Positions 46,855-59,700 of a stretch of DNA of 64,000 bases are shown one piece after another. A program made the translations under genes and the position numbers. The notes under the pieces were generated by a model. That model worked only from the letters and a program-made list of their open reading frames with translations, was not told the DNA's origin and did no database searches. The stretch covers positions 575,618-639,617 of the forward strand of contig MNCI01015984.1 in assembly GCA_015680685.1 (NCBI GenBank). Reading direction: 5' to 3'. The first letter of the stretch is position 1. Every line of letters begins with the position of its first letter. Origin of the DNA: Gnetum montanum (lineage: Eukaryota; Streptophyta; Gnetopsida; Gnetales; Gnetaceae).

Positions 46855-46985
46855 CATGCAGGGGGACCCCTATATATAGGTTTTGTTGATGCAATATCAC
46901 ATATGCGATAGTGTAGACCTCATATCATGTCAGACCCAATATCGGGTACCTAATATCACATCCTATCTAGAATATGGTACTTAGA
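46855..46985 (-). promoter_or_regulatory. LTR-like internal promoter block upstream of the aORF
   Basis: On the minus strand this block has GATATC-type motifs (for example near 46896 and 46940) followed by a TATA box, CCTATATATA, at 46871-46880. The layout copies U3 of the element's own LTRs. The aORF ATG lies about 515 bp downstream. It may be an old LTR fragment now serving as a promoter. The C copy has lost it. Confidence 0.5.
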
Positions 46986-48338
46986 AAAATTGATGAATTT
47001 TTGAGTTTCCATGGCCAAAAATGAAGGATTTGAGGTAGATTTGAAAGATCTAGGATAATGTTAAGTGGTCATTAAGGTACCAAAAGTGTAATGAAGTGGA
47101 ATTATACAATGAAGTTCTTGAATAGGGTGAGGAAAAAGGACATGTAGTGGTGCAAAGAAATGTTTGGTTGAAATGATGATAAAGGAAAGAATAAATTCGG
47201 TAATGTAGTTGTCAAAGGGTATCAGATGATGTGGTGGTGTGCAACAAGTATAAATTACAAAAGTCACGCAAATGGGTCCTCCCCAAAGTAGGTTCCAACC
47301 TATCATGCCCTTGTGTAACCACACCTTAAAATGTTCGTAGGCACTAGAAGGGTTAAATGCAATCCACACCTGTGCAACAAAACACACACGTTAAATACCA
47401 CTGCAATGAGGTATGAATTCTATGCCACGCAAGGCACAAGTTAGAAATACTTGGATCATGAGATGAGGGGAATTATAGAAGGGATTGTAGAGATCGGGAT
47501 GTGAGGTAACTTACCCTAGGCATAATGAATCCAAAGTGTTATGCATGATTAAGGTACCATTAGCCTTTCGCTCCAAGATCAAAATCAAGTCCATACCTCT
47601 AATCAGTGACATTGCATTATGTCATTCCAATGATAGACAACCATAAGAGCATCATGACAACAGGGTGTACGATCACTTGGAGTTTTGTGCAAGGGAGTGA
47701 TTTAAATTATCTGTGGCATGTTTTCCTTTATTTTTTTTATTTTTTTTCTCTTTTCTAACATTCTTCTTTCTTTTCTTTTTCTTCTTCTCGCCACTTTGGC
47801 ACTTTATCTTTTCCAACATGTGTATTTCTTTCCAATGGAACTTCCAAGAACAGCATTGAGTTCCTTTATTGAGTGCCTTTATCACAACTCTTACTCCCAG
47901 TTTTCATTAGATCTACAAGGATCTTAGTACAACCAAGTTGCATGATAGCACATACAGATGTCACCAAAGAGAATCCATAAGTCCCCTTGATATCACACAC
48001 TGGCCATTCCCTCTTACTCTGTCACTTTTTTCTCTGGGCATAATGAGTACAAAGTTACTTTAAGTTTTAATGATAACAAGAATACCATCGTACCCAAAGT
48101 AGAACCTCTTATTAATAGAAGGGGTGGGTGGATGTTGTGGGCTCACTGTCCAAATAGTTAGTCGTTTGTGACTAGATAGCATAGAACAACACCTCAACTG
48201 ACTAGTTATATGAGTGTTTTATTTATAGATGAGATTACCCACAAAAAGATAAAACAAAAAATTGAAAAATGAAAGATTAGAAAACAAAAAACTCATAAAA
48301 CAAAAAATTGTAAAACCAAAGAAAAGGAAAAACATTTA
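46986..48338 (-). other. Non-coding block of E between gag and the aORF promoter
   Basis: Parts resemble the 3' non-coding halves of A and B (for example 47275-47350 and 47940-48010). It includes a T-rich simple-sequence run (47730-47790, plus strand). No conserved ORF is seen; 47061-47387 is not shared. Confidence 0.5.
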
Positions 48339-48934
48339 CTAATTCTGCTTATTAGAATGGGGGGTATCCCCCATGACTACACCTTGGATCATGGCGAGAA
48401 TTAATAAATGGAAAGTTTGGATCCATGCATGTTGGTAATATTGGGTCTGGTCATATCCAAACCATTGGGTGTCATTTGATATGGTGACAAGAATGTACCC
48501 AAATTGAGGTTCACACATTTGATTAAAGTAGGCATAGTGGGGCAGATTATAAGATGTGGTCATGTGATAAGAAGCTGACCCACTATGGCACCTGTGACCA
48601 TAAGACGGTATGCAAGGATCGATATGCCTCTTCACATTGTCATATTCATTGGGCCATAAGGTTGTTGGAGTGCTGATTGGTGGCCTAGATAAGGTAATAG
48701 GAGGTGTGGAGTTCAAAGAGGAAGGTGCATCATAGTGTTGGGCTTATGCTAAGTTGGAGGATGCAGTGGTTTCAGAACCGTGCTATTCCTTTCTACAATC
48801 ATGCCTAAAGAAAGGATGCTTCCAATGTTGTGGAGGATTCCCACTGCTGTTAATAGTAGCAACATATGTAATGTTTGTGGGTTTGCTGTGGTGTAAAACC
48901 TTTTGGTACAACTGGTGGCAATGTAGAAGGAGGT
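48339..48934 (-). pseudogene. gag: gag of E, 3' part (after F)
   Basis: This continuation of gag on the minus strand is cut by F at 48934/48935. It includes Pro-rich text (SRPPISTPTTLWPNEYD) and a Gln/Tyr-rich tail. It is collinear with C up to about 39195. I find no protease motif, so this element type seems to be gag-only apart from the aORF. Confidence 0.6.
48930..48934 (-). other. Target-site duplication of F, left copy
   Basis: GAGGT is repeated at 61992-61996. Removing F and one copy recreates the uninterrupted gag text seen in C (AGAAGGAGGTGAAGG). Confidence 0.85.
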
Positions 48935-49564
48935 TGTATTGACCTAAATCGTTGGTGTGAGGTTGGATGGGAAACAGACACCGAAAGATCGTTGAGCAGC
49001 CACAGCTGACCCTGCCTTCGCCCGAGGGCAAGCTGGAAAAGTAAATGAAGGTAGAGTGCCTTGGATGATCTGCATGCAAATCAACCAAGGACTTCCCCAA
49101 GCGTAAGCTACGACCAGCGCTGGGGATATCATAAACGATGTCTTAAAATGTGTAAATGTGTGTAAAATGTAAACATGAGCCATAAGACATAAGACGTAAA
49201 TGTGAATGTAAGGCGTAAACAAAACGTAAACTACAAACTGAATGTAAACTGAATGTAAGTAGAAATGTAAACAGAGCATAAAATAGAAAATGAAAATAAT
49301 GTTTGGTTGGCAAACAAAAATGATGTATTGCTTAGAAAAGATGAGCACCGGTCAAAGTGTAGCTGCATGTAGATGGCAGGTCGAACGCCTAGCCCTGGGG
49401 TGATGTAACGTGATGATGCGATGATGTGATGTGATGAACGTGAGAAATGCTTGGATGCCAATAGTCAAGTGTGTCAAGCGCCCAAGGATTGCAGGTTCTG
49501 TCCTCTCTCAGAATTACCAATATCTCCAATTTTTTTGCCTCTTGGTTTATGTGAATTGACAGGG

Positions 49565-49572
49565 TATTTATA
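49565..49572 (-). promoter_or_regulatory. TATA box in the 3' LTR of F
   Basis: Minus-strand TATAAATA within CCCTATAAATACCC. The matching region is absent from the 5' LTR. Confidence 0.6.
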
Positions 49573-49667
49573 GGGTTGGGCCAGGCTCGGGCACGAAATT
49601 CAAGAATGGAATCAACAACTGGGAGATGAGAGGAAAGCAGATCTAGTGACATATGTCCAATGGATAG

Positions 49668-49810
49668 TTGTGCTTGGGTTGGATGCGTGTTGGCAAGAGT
49701 TGGATGTGTGTTGGATAGTTGTGCACGAGTTGGATTTGTGTCGGATAGTTGTGCACGAGTTGGATTTGTGTTGGATAGTTGTGCACGAGTTGGATGTGTG
49801 TTGGCAAGCT
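49668..49810 (-). repeat. ~30-bp minisatellite in the 3' LTR of F
   Basis: Four to five copies of GTTGTGCACGAGTTGGATTT plus TGTGTTGGATA (plus strand). Upstream of the TATA box in the minus sense, in U3. Absent from the 5' LTR. Confidence 0.8.
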
Positions 49811-49984
49811 ACATTCTTGACTAGGTACATTGCATTTTACAATTTATGGGTTATTCAAGCTCATGAAAGTACATTTAATTTAGACATGAGGGCCTGACTA
49901 TCCCACAAATGAAGATTTACAATGAAATGTACAAGGAAAATTTGACCCGTCTTTCTTGAAACTTCTTTGTCCTTGAGTTTTTTG

Positions 49985-50275
49985 GAATTTTCTAGAAGTT
50001 AAGAATTTTTTGGAATTTTTTGGAATTTTCTGCCATTTTCTAGAATTTTCTGGGAGTTACTGATGCTGAGATTTTTCTGGAATTTTCTACCATTTTTTTG
50101 GAATTTTCTGGGAGTTGCTGATGCTGAGAATTTTCTGGAATTTTTTGTAATTTTCTAATGCTAAGAATTTTTTGGAATTTTCTAAAATTTTCTAATGTTG
50201 AGAATTTTCTGGAATTTTCTAAAATGTTTTTGAAATTTTCTAATGCTGAGAATTTTCTGGAATTTTTTAAAAGTT
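49985..50275 (-). repeat. Tandem TGGAATTTTCT repeats in the F LTR
   Basis: Irregular units of TGGAATTTTCTGGGAGTTGC plus TGATGCTGAGAA (plus strand). The right LTR has a shorter version at 61285-61460. Confidence 0.8.
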
Positions 50276-50799
50276 GGTCACATTAGACTCACGCTGTCAG
50301 TGTGACCTGGGCATTAGTGAAAAAAATGAGCATTTTTGGAGCTAAAATTTGAAGTTTTGAAGGCTGAAACTTGGAGAAATCATTAATGGACCTTGAGAGT
50401 GACTTGTCCCTTCAAAATTAGACCAGCTTGACGCTGTTTTGAGGCTCTGAAAGTTGGTCATGCTGTGGTCACGCCTAGCATGACTGCCCAATGTGACCTA
50501 CAAAAAACAAATTATGTAGTCTGGCTTAAAATTTGGACTCCTGAATGTTGAGACTTGAAGTGGACATTAGCGGCTCTTGAGGATGGCTTGCACCCTCAGA
50601 TTTGGACCACTTTTTATTTGATTTTGAAACTGTTGGAGATGCTCACGTTGAGGGCAAGCTAGCTTAACAGTGTGATCAAGTTGGCTTGAGCAACTTGGAC
50701 GTGAGTTTCATGCCTTAGTCAAATTTTGCCTCCCGAATGCTTTAAAGAGCTTGAGTTGTTCTTGTTTCAAAGTGTTAGGCCAAAATTAATGATGTTTCA

Positions 50800-50815
50800 T
50801 TGGCCCCTCTTTGTT
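50800..50815 (-). other. Polypurine tract of F
   Basis: Minus-strand AACAAAGAGGGGCCAA abuts the 3' LTR; nearly the same in G. Confidence 0.8.
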
Positions 50816-52411
50816 GATGTCTGGAAGAATCCACCTGAGAGGCATCGACAAAGAAGTGCAAAACACAAGGAATGACCAAGTACTAAACATTAACCATCAA
50901 CCCTTGGCTGGATGTCATCGCACCATTTTCAAAAGTACATGGGATTGAGGGAATGTGGTTCAAGATGCAAGGGAATCAGTTGTAACTAGGGAAGCTAAGA
51001 GTTGGTCAAGGGTGAAAATTGTTGTTGGAAATTTGGGAGAGGAATGCTCTCTCATGAACAAGTTATGTCATTGGTCCTTGTCAACAGCCGGGTTTTCAGC
51101 AGACTCAGAACTGAGACATAAGAGGTGTGTTCTTTGGAGAAATAGGACTCTTATAGAGTATTTGCGGGGCCTGTTGTAAATATCCAAAGCCACGTGATGA
51201 TGTGCAACATGGTCTCTTTGAGACATGAGTGTAACTATTTTTCAAGAAAATTGCCTTCTCACCTGGGGCTTGTATGAGAAGAGCCAAAAATCATTGGTTT
51301 GTGATGTCAATGGGGTTATGAAGACCTTTTCCATGCATTTTGCTCTTTGACCCTTTTTTGGTCTTTTTCTTTTTTATTTTTCTCGTTTGTTTCTTCTTTT
51401 CTTTTGTTTTTTTTTTTGCCTTTCTTTGTCTTTATTTTTCTTTTATTTTTCTTTTTTTTCTTTGGTCTTTTTGAAAGAGCTTGCTTTTAGTGTTATGCTC
51501 ATGTTTGAGCACTTGCATTTTATTTCATGCATTGTGTACTGTGTTTTGTGTTGCGACTACTTAGGGAGTTACAGTGTGCAACAGTGTATCAAGAGTTTTA
51601 AGATGAGTGGAATGTATCATGGGGATATAATTGAATAGGCTAAGGGGAGCATGATGGAGAAATAGGGGATGCATCGGGAGTTGGGAATGTACTTATGAAT
51701 GGATTGATTAACTCAGTTACATGCATTAGGAAGAATGTGATACCTTATCATCATCATGAAGTGCATCTATGCACAAACGCCTCAGAAGTGTCATCCTGCA
51801 AACACAACTCCAAGAAGACAAGAAAACCACAAATGAAATAGTTAGCTAAACACTTTAATCAAGGAGATGGAGTCACCACATGCAATTTTCAAAGTAGATA
51901 GAATCATGAATAGCATCAATTTCATTAGGGCCCATGAGATGAATCATGCAAAAAGTCTTTGTGGAACATGAACAGCTGATTGTAGTGACACATCTTTTCA
52001 AGTTTTGCCTGGTCGTCGATGATTTCACCAGTTTATAGTCTTAGCAGATTTTTGTGGATTAGTTTCACATCATAACCCCTTGGATGGTGCTAGTTTAGCA
52101 TCGTGGCGGATGGTGCATTACTAGTTTATAATCATGGCAAACTGTGAAGAGGTAAACTAGTTTATAGTCTTAGTAGACTCTGCATGTGAGTTTCATGTCA
52201 TGGTAGATGGATGTAGCAGTTTAGTGTCATACCGGACAGAACTCTGTGGTATCATTTTTAAATCATGATGCCAGGACTATTCTGTGGTATCAATTTTAAG
52301 TCATGATGCCAAGACTACTCTTTGGTGTTAGTTTTAAGTCATGATGCCAAGACTATTCTGTGGTATCAGTTTTAAGTCATGATGCCAGGACTATGACGTA
52401 CCTCAAGTTTG
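50816..52411 (-). other. 3' UTR of F with degenerate tandem repeats
   Basis: Non-coding. It has a T-rich simple-sequence run (51353-51470, plus strand) and, at 52029-52393, repeats of TTTTAAGTCATGATGCCA and TAGTTTATAGTCTTAGCAGA (plus strand). On the minus strand these contain TGACTTAAAACTG, related to the unit of the array in G at the same position. Confidence 0.65.
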
Positions 52412-55400
52412 TCAAACATAGTACCTTTTCAAGTACAAATGGTTCATAGGATTGATGAACTCGTTTCCATCTATGTCAGCAAGTTTGAATGCTCCATTTT
52501 TGTATGCCTTGGTGACTAGATAAGGCCCTTCCCAGTTGGCTAAGAATTTATCTGGATGTTCTCGGGTGGCCTTAAGGACTAGATCCCCTTCTTTGATTGG
52601 GCTTTTATGAAGATCGTGCTTGTGCCTTTGCCTCTATTATTTTTGGTACCATTCAATTTGATCAAGCATTCATACACATTCCTCCTCTACCAAGTCAAGG
52701 TCAATGATGCATAGTTCATTGTTTTTACTTTCATCGAGTAGACTAGAGAGAGTTATCTGCAATGAGGGAACCTGCAATTCTAAAGGTAAAATAGCTTTAG
52801 ATCCGTATACAAGACTATATGGAGTTTTACCTATGGAGATTCGATGTGTCATTCTATAAGCCCACAATGCATAGACTAATTGTTCATGCCATCGTTTCTT
52901 GCTCTGATTCAGCATCTTTTTGAGCACCATGATGACAATTTTGTTTGTAGCTTCTACTTGACCATTGCTTTGTGGGTAGTAAGGTGATGAAAACGCATGT
53001 TTAATGCCTAGACTTTCACAAAAGCTTTTGGTATTTGTGCTGCTGAATTGTGGCCCATTTTTGGTAACGATGGTCATTAGAATACTAAAACGAGTCACGA
53101 TATTTTCCATTATGAAGGTGCAAATGTGTTTTGACGTGGTCTTCCTAAGAGGAATAGCTTCCATCCACTTTGTGAAATATTCAGTTGCAGTGATAATGAA
53201 GCTATGGCCTATTGAAGATGACGACGTTATTGGTCCAATTAAGTCTAAACCCCATTTTTGAAATGGCCATGTGATTTGTGCGGTATGCAATTCATTGGGT
53301 GGTACATGTATTAGATTACCATGCTTTTGGAAAATGTCACATGTTCTAACCTTGGAGACTCAATCATATTCCATGTGTGGCCAATAGTGACCTAAGCGCC
53401 TAATCTTTGTTGTCATTGCTTTAGGTGCTATATGTCCTCCACAAAGTCCTTCGTGGATTTTTACTACGATCGTTTGACCATCAGTGCTACTAACATACAT
53501 TAGCAGAATACCTTCATATGATTTACGACACAAGGTGTCTCCTATTAATGTGTATTGGCAGGAATGTTTTTGTACAACATCCTTTTGAGCATTTGTCAAG
53601 TGTTGTAGAGGTCTACCTCTAAGAAGATACTCTTTTACATCATCATACCATTCTATTGCATGTGTTGTACTAACAGATGCTATAGGTACTTCATTTAGAG
53701 TGTTAATTACAGGTTCGGCACAACTGGTTATAGAACTAGGCAATGCATGAAACATTTTAGGTGTCATGTTTAAGGCTAGTGCGGCAAGTGCATCAGTGAC
53801 GGTGTTTTTGCTTCTAGGGATGTGTTGTATATCCACTTCTACTAGTTGCCTCACAAGATGTTTAGTCAAATCACAATACGGTTGCAAATGGAGAGCTTTG
53901 CATGTGTAGACTTCAGTGACTTGATTAATAACTAGTTGCAAATCACCTCAAACTACAAGACATGAGATTACCGAAGTTAATGCTACTTGAAGTCCTCTAA
54001 GAAGACCTTTGTATTCTGCTACGTTATTGGTGCAAGGAAAGTTTAAGCAGTACGAAGAAGGTTGGATTTCTCTAGAGGGGTACGTTAAAATGGCTGCGGC
54101 ACTTCCTCCTTGAGAGGTTGAAGCTCCATCGAAGTAGAGGATTGTCTCATAATCATCAGGTATGATGTTTACACTGTTAACATTTTCATTTGGGAATTCG
54201 GGGTTTATCGTTGCTTGATCATGTGTCAGTGAGACGATTAGTTGCATGCCTATTGCTTGACCTTTTGTGGAAGATTGAACGACATAGTGTAAATCAAACT
54301 TTGCAATCATCGTTTTCCACCTAGCTAACCTACTTGACTCATAGATGTTATTAGTGATGGCATGGAGAACATTATCCTTGCAAATGATGTAAACCTGATT
54401 ACAGAAGAGATAATGCCACCATTTCTTCAAAGAGAAGACAAGGGTGAGGCATGATTTTTCTACGTCATTGTATTGTTGTTCATAGGCTATTAAAGCATGG
54501 CTTAGATAATATACAGGGATCTCGGCCCCATCTTGAAGTTTTTGATAAAGCATGGATGCGATGGAGGAACCGGAAGTTGCAAGATAGATGTAGAAAGGTT
54601 TGTCACTTTGTGGAGAATAAATAGTTGGTAGCTGGGCCAACTCTTGTTTTATGTTCTCAAATGCTTCTTGGCATTGTTGAGTCCATTGGAAATGTACATT
54701 CTTTTGTAATAGATGTTGCATGGGACTCAACTTATCAGTTAGCCTTTCGATAAAGCATCTAATGAATTGCAGCCTACCTTGGAGGCTGCGTAGTTCGGTA
54801 AGGTTTCTTGGTGGTTGCATATTGGTTATCGCTTTAACCTTATCAGGGTCTACCTGTATCCCTGTTTCGGAAACTAGGAAACCAAACATTTTTCCCATTT
54901 TAACACTGAAGACACTTTTTTGGGTTGAGCCTAAGGTCATATTTGAGACAATGTTTAAGCACTAAGTCTAGATCTTTTGCATGTTGTTCAGTTATTTTAG
55001 ACTTGACCGCTATATCATCAACCTAATCATTGAGAAAATTGATCATGTAGTCACTAAATATGTATATCATTACTTGCTAATATGTAGCACCTGCATTTTT
55101 AAGGCCAAATGTCATCATCGTATAACAAAATGTCCCCCAAGGTATCATAAAAGTTGTCCTAAGTTGATGCTCTGGATTAATTCTTATTTGATTGTAGCCT
55201 AAAAATCCATCCATAAAGGATAACAATGCATGCCCAGCTGTCATGTCAATAAGTTGATCAATTCTGGTCAAAGGAAAGTCATCTTTTATAGTGGTTATGT
55301 TGAGGTCACGAAAATCAATGCATATGCGTATACAACTATTCTTCTTGGGGACTACAACAATGTTTGATATCCAATCGGAATAGTCGACGGCTCGGATGAA

Positions 55401-55886
55401 ACCGACTTGGTAGAGCTTTGTGATCTTAGCGCGGACTGCTAATGCCACTTCGGGTCTAACCTTTCATGCTTTTTGCTTTACTGGTTTAATTTTTTCATCA
55501 AGAATAATATTATGTTGGATGATTCGGGGGTCTAGTCTCAACATGTCTATATATGACCATGTGAACGTTTTTATGTTGTCTTTTAAAACCTGAGTGATGT
55601 CACCTACAAGTTGTGGATATAGTAAGGCACTTAATTTCAAGGTTTTGGCTTCGTCATTGACTGTGGTAATGGGGATTTTAACCAGAGGATCTTCAGTAAT
55701 ATTGTTAGCTTCTAGATCTAGAGTTTTATTTATTTTTTTAGGCCAGTCTGACGTTTCTTGAGTGGAGGTTATCAAATTGATATAGGTGGATGGATTTAGA
55801 TCCAAATATTTTAGGTGGATCGCTTTTCTACATCTCCATATGGTCCATTGAGAGACAATACTAAGAGGATGTTGTTGGTGGCCAAG
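52412..55886 (-). pseudogene. pol: pol of F: RT, RNase H, aRNase H, integrase
   Basis: Minus-strand pol, collinear with G. RT (about 55450-54890) has VPKKNSCIRICIDFRDLN and VDDIAVKS at the active site, where the Tyr codon is now a stop. A shift of frame follows near 54912 after NPKKC. RNase H is at about 54800-54400 (PFYIYLATSGSS, again without the usual Asp). The archaeal-type RNase H (about 54160-53900) has YFDGAS and NFPCTNNVAEYKGLL. Integrase (53290-52412) has WGLDLIGPI with the first Asp, TKNGPQFSS with Lys instead of the second catalytic Asp, and QVEATNK with the Glu. It ends in HLYLKRYYV at 52412. Not functional. Confidence 0.88.
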
Positions 55887-56752
55887 ATGCTCGCTCCTTC
55901 CAATTAAAACAGAAGCGAAATAAGAGACACTTCCTCAGTAGGAGAGTTACAAAGTGTAAACGAACATAGGATGATTAAGCTGTGCACTAACAAATTTAGG
56001 AGATGTGGTGGCAATTATGGTAGTTAAAGGCCATACCGAGCAGCATGACAATTTAAGGCCATACTAGGCCGCATGTTGACTTACCATTTGAACTAAGTGT
56101 ATGCACTATTTTTAAATTTTGATGTTTGGTGGAATGTATAAAAATTGATGTAATGGCCTGAATTTAATTGTGGTATAAAATGGTTGCATTCCTTCATTAT
56201 CTTGATGTTTTATGTAAATATTTTTGTTATTTCTCATGTTTTTTATTGTTTTTCTTTATTTTCTAGAGTATAAGTATGCAACTAAATGTAACATAAATTT
56301 CTAAAGTGTAAAGTGAGAGGTAAGGTAAATACTTGGAAAAGAAAGCAATAACCATGCAAGAATCTAAATCGTAACTTGTAACCTATAAGCGAAAATTCAA
56401 TGTAAAATGACAAGAGTTCATAAATCTGTAACTTGTTGGCTCTAGTTTAAAGCCATTTTGGGCTTGGCACATCAATTTAAAGTCTTGATGGACTGTTGCA
56501 TCTATTGTTAAAGAAAGGATTACTGGTTTCATGCCATGGTGGGCCAAAGGTAGTAATGTTTTTAAAATATTTTAAACGGAACCGGCCATTTCTGACCATG
56601 GCTAGTTTAATGTCATTGCGGACGTTTGTTGGAAGTTTTAACGTCATACCAAACATTTTGTAGTTTAATGTCATTTCGTACATTTCGTAGTTTAACGTCA
56701 TTTCAGATATTTCGTAGTTTAACGTCATTTCAGACATTTTGTCTCATTCGTT
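55887..56752 (-). other. pro-RT interval of F with minisatellite
   Basis: About 870 bp, possibly the remnant of an Ogre-type intron. At 56600-56750 there are repeats of TTTCGTAGTTTAACGTCA (plus strand), a motif family like the arrays after integrase. No antisense gene is present here, unlike in G. Confidence 0.6.
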
Positions 56753-59700
56753 CTAGTCGTTGAGTTGCCTCTTGATCTTTTGTAGCTTAATGTGTGGGGT
56801 TGGGCGTAAGGGTATGATTTTATATTCACCTTCCCCTTCATCAGTGATGTCAAAGGGTAGTTCTGACCAAAAGACATAAGTAGGAATGGCTCCTATGTCT
56901 GCGTCCTCTTGTGTTTCTTCAGTGCTAGTCAGATTGTGAGTCAACGTTGGGTTCACGTTTTGATGTATGTTCACGGTTTCTTGTTTAGGCTTAATGAACT
57001 CAATTTCTAATCCTTGACCTACCTCAAGGTAGGAGGAAGTGATCGATGTTGTTGTATCCCCATGTATGATGATTTCACCATCCTCATAAGGTAGGTGGAT
57101 CTCATGATGGATTGGTGAAGATACAGCTTTAAGTTGAGCTAGTCAAGGATGTCCTAGGATCATATTGAACCCTGGCATTTCATCAACCACTATGAATTTA
57201 GCTAATGTAGAGAATTGGTCACTGGCTGTGAAATCTAAGGTAACCATGCCTTTCACTCCCACACGGGAACCACTGAAGGATCTCAAGAAAGAGGTAGTCG
57301 TGGGCTATACTTGTTTAGTGAGTCCCAATTTTTCGATGATGGAAAAAGGTATTACATTTGTTGCCGCACCATCATCGACATGCATCCTACGTATGTTGAA
57401 ATGATCAACCTGTATTGTTATGAACATAGGGGCTATGGTGATTTGCCTTGTTTTCTCATCTAGCTTAATGTCCTTAATGCGGAACTCTAGGGATGTGGTC
57501 TTCGATTCCTGAAGTTGTGGGGATAATACTGCATAAATGGATGGTTCATCTATAGGAAGATCTTCACTAACAGGAATTGAAGTTAGCATCCGTACGAGAG
57601 CCTCTTGATGTACTGGTGAAGTCATTACTAGGTCATATAAACTTAAAGAAGTATTCTTTTGTTTTAGGGCTTGTGTGACCTGGGTCAATGCATTTGCTAG
57701 GTCTTTACTGTTTGGGACATTTTTATCCGTAGAGATTTGGTCCATTTGACCTAGCATTCGTATTTCTTGTGGAGGGGTTTTTACGTTAGTAGCTGAGGAT
57801 GCTAGGTTTGAGGTATGAATCGCGACATCATCTTTGTATTGGTGACTTGTACTAGGTCCATTAATGGATGGACTCATGGGAATGGCACTTAGCAGTGTAG
57901 GCATTGGCCATCCTAATTTGTGTCCATTATTTTCTCTCTCCATGCACTCTCTTTTTTCTCTTTCCAGGCACTCTCTTATTAGCCTATCGGCAGGACGTTC
58001 TCGCAAAGGTTGTTGAGAAGTGGAGGCAGGTTGTGCACCAAGGTGTTTTGGCACCCGAACCACAAAGGGAATGGGTTGGTTTTTAGATGGTATGTTTGTT
58101 GTGGTGGCAACCGAAGGAGGTATGCAGATGACAAATGGTTTTGATGGTGTGGGGGATGTGCGCATGGTAAAAGGGGTTTGAGGATATGTTGGGGTAGGTG
58201 TGTTTTCTGAATGCTCGTGAATGACAAAAGGTTTTCGAGGAACGTCTTGTCTGTCTTCCACATGGATAGTATTAATCACATATGGTGCATCATTGGTATT
58301 GAGAGGATCCTTGTAGACCCCCATGGATTGGTTTTGGGGTCTTACCTGGTTTGTCTCGTCGAACACCACTTCACCCCTATCAATCATGTGTTGTATGTCT
58401 TGTTTCAACATAAAGTAGTAATCAGTCCCATGACCACACCGTTGGTGATATTTACAAAACCTATCCAACCTAAAGCCTTTTAGAATGGGAGGTTCGTTGG
58501 CTGTTGCTAAGGATGGATTTTTGGCCAATTCGCAAAAGTGATCATGTCTTTGTGAGGTTACAAGAGACATTTGTTTGTGTTGAATTAGCCCAGCCTTTAG
58601 AAATTGATCAAGTAGTTGTGAAGGCTTCATGGGCAATGGTGTGTATTGAGCAGGGTCTTTCATTTCGAAGGTACAGGCATGACCTGTGTTGTTGTTTTTA
58701 TTTAAAGAATTTTCAGGTGTAGGAGTGGGTGTGGTTCTTTCATAGTTGTTTGGGACAGCGGGTTGTTTTTCCTTTTGTCCTGGGTGACTTGGTCGGGCTA
58801 TTTTAGCCACTGCTACTACCGTTGTTTTGGATTTATCTTTCCTTGTGTGTTAGCTCCTAAAGGTTGAGTAGGCTGGGTCATTACTTGTTTGTGCAGCCTC
58901 TTCTATGTCTTTAATTTGTACAAATGCCTGACTCAAAGTGTGGGGTTTTAGTTAATAAAGATTTGATTTAATGAATTCATTTGCGGCCGCCTTAAGAATG
59001 GTAAGCAAATACGTTTCAAGAATAGGCTCGTGAAGTTCATTCAGGGCTGTACTCCATCTTTGGATAAATTTCTGTGCTGGCTCTAAAGGTGCTTGTTTAA
59101 TTTGACTCAAGCTATCTAATGTGGCTTCAGGTTTCAGATTATATTTGAAACGGGTGACAAACTGGTGTAAAAAATCTTCCAAAGAATATATAGAGCTACA
59201 GGGTAAGGCTCGATACTAGTCTAAGGCTCTTCCTGCTAAGGACATAGCAAATACACACAGAATTACATGGGGCCATGCCTGAAGCAAAAGACTTTTGATT
59301 CGAAATGTCACTAGGTGGGAATTTGGGTCTCCCTCTCCATTGTACTTGGTCAACTAAGGTAACAAGACTCCTTTTGGCAAGGTTAAGGGTGGAACTGAGG
59401 GGTCAATCGGGTCATCTTGATAGAAATCTAGTACTTTGACTTCCTCATTGTTCAAAGTTTTAAGGTGTTTTAATTCCTCTGCCAAGGAGTACATCATTTT
59501 CTTTGTGTCTACCCATTCTTGGGCGATAGGAAGACTAGTGGTTTGGGTTGATGGTAATTGATAATGACTCGATTGTAGCATCATTTATGGAAAAAGAGGT
59601 TGTTGGACTGTTGTTTGTTGTGGCAGGACAACATTCGGGGCTAAGATTATGAGATGTGGTGCACTATAGTGAGTGGACGGGTTTTGCTGAACAGCTGGTG

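Larger units (their letters stand above)
48935..50799 (-). repeat. 3' LTR of F
   Basis: A 1,865-bp LTR. On the minus strand it starts TGAAACATC and ends GGTCAATACA. It carries a TATA box and two tandem-repeat zones (49668-49810, 49985-50275). It is the longer of the two LTRs. Confidence 0.88.

Noticed and set aside
47718-47927. Phe/Leu-rich ORF that looks like a membrane protein
   Set aside because: It comes from a T-rich simple-sequence run and is not conserved in C.
51387-51638. Phe-rich ORF in the 3' UTR of F
   Set aside because: Also a poly-pyrimidine artefact, on the strand opposite to F.
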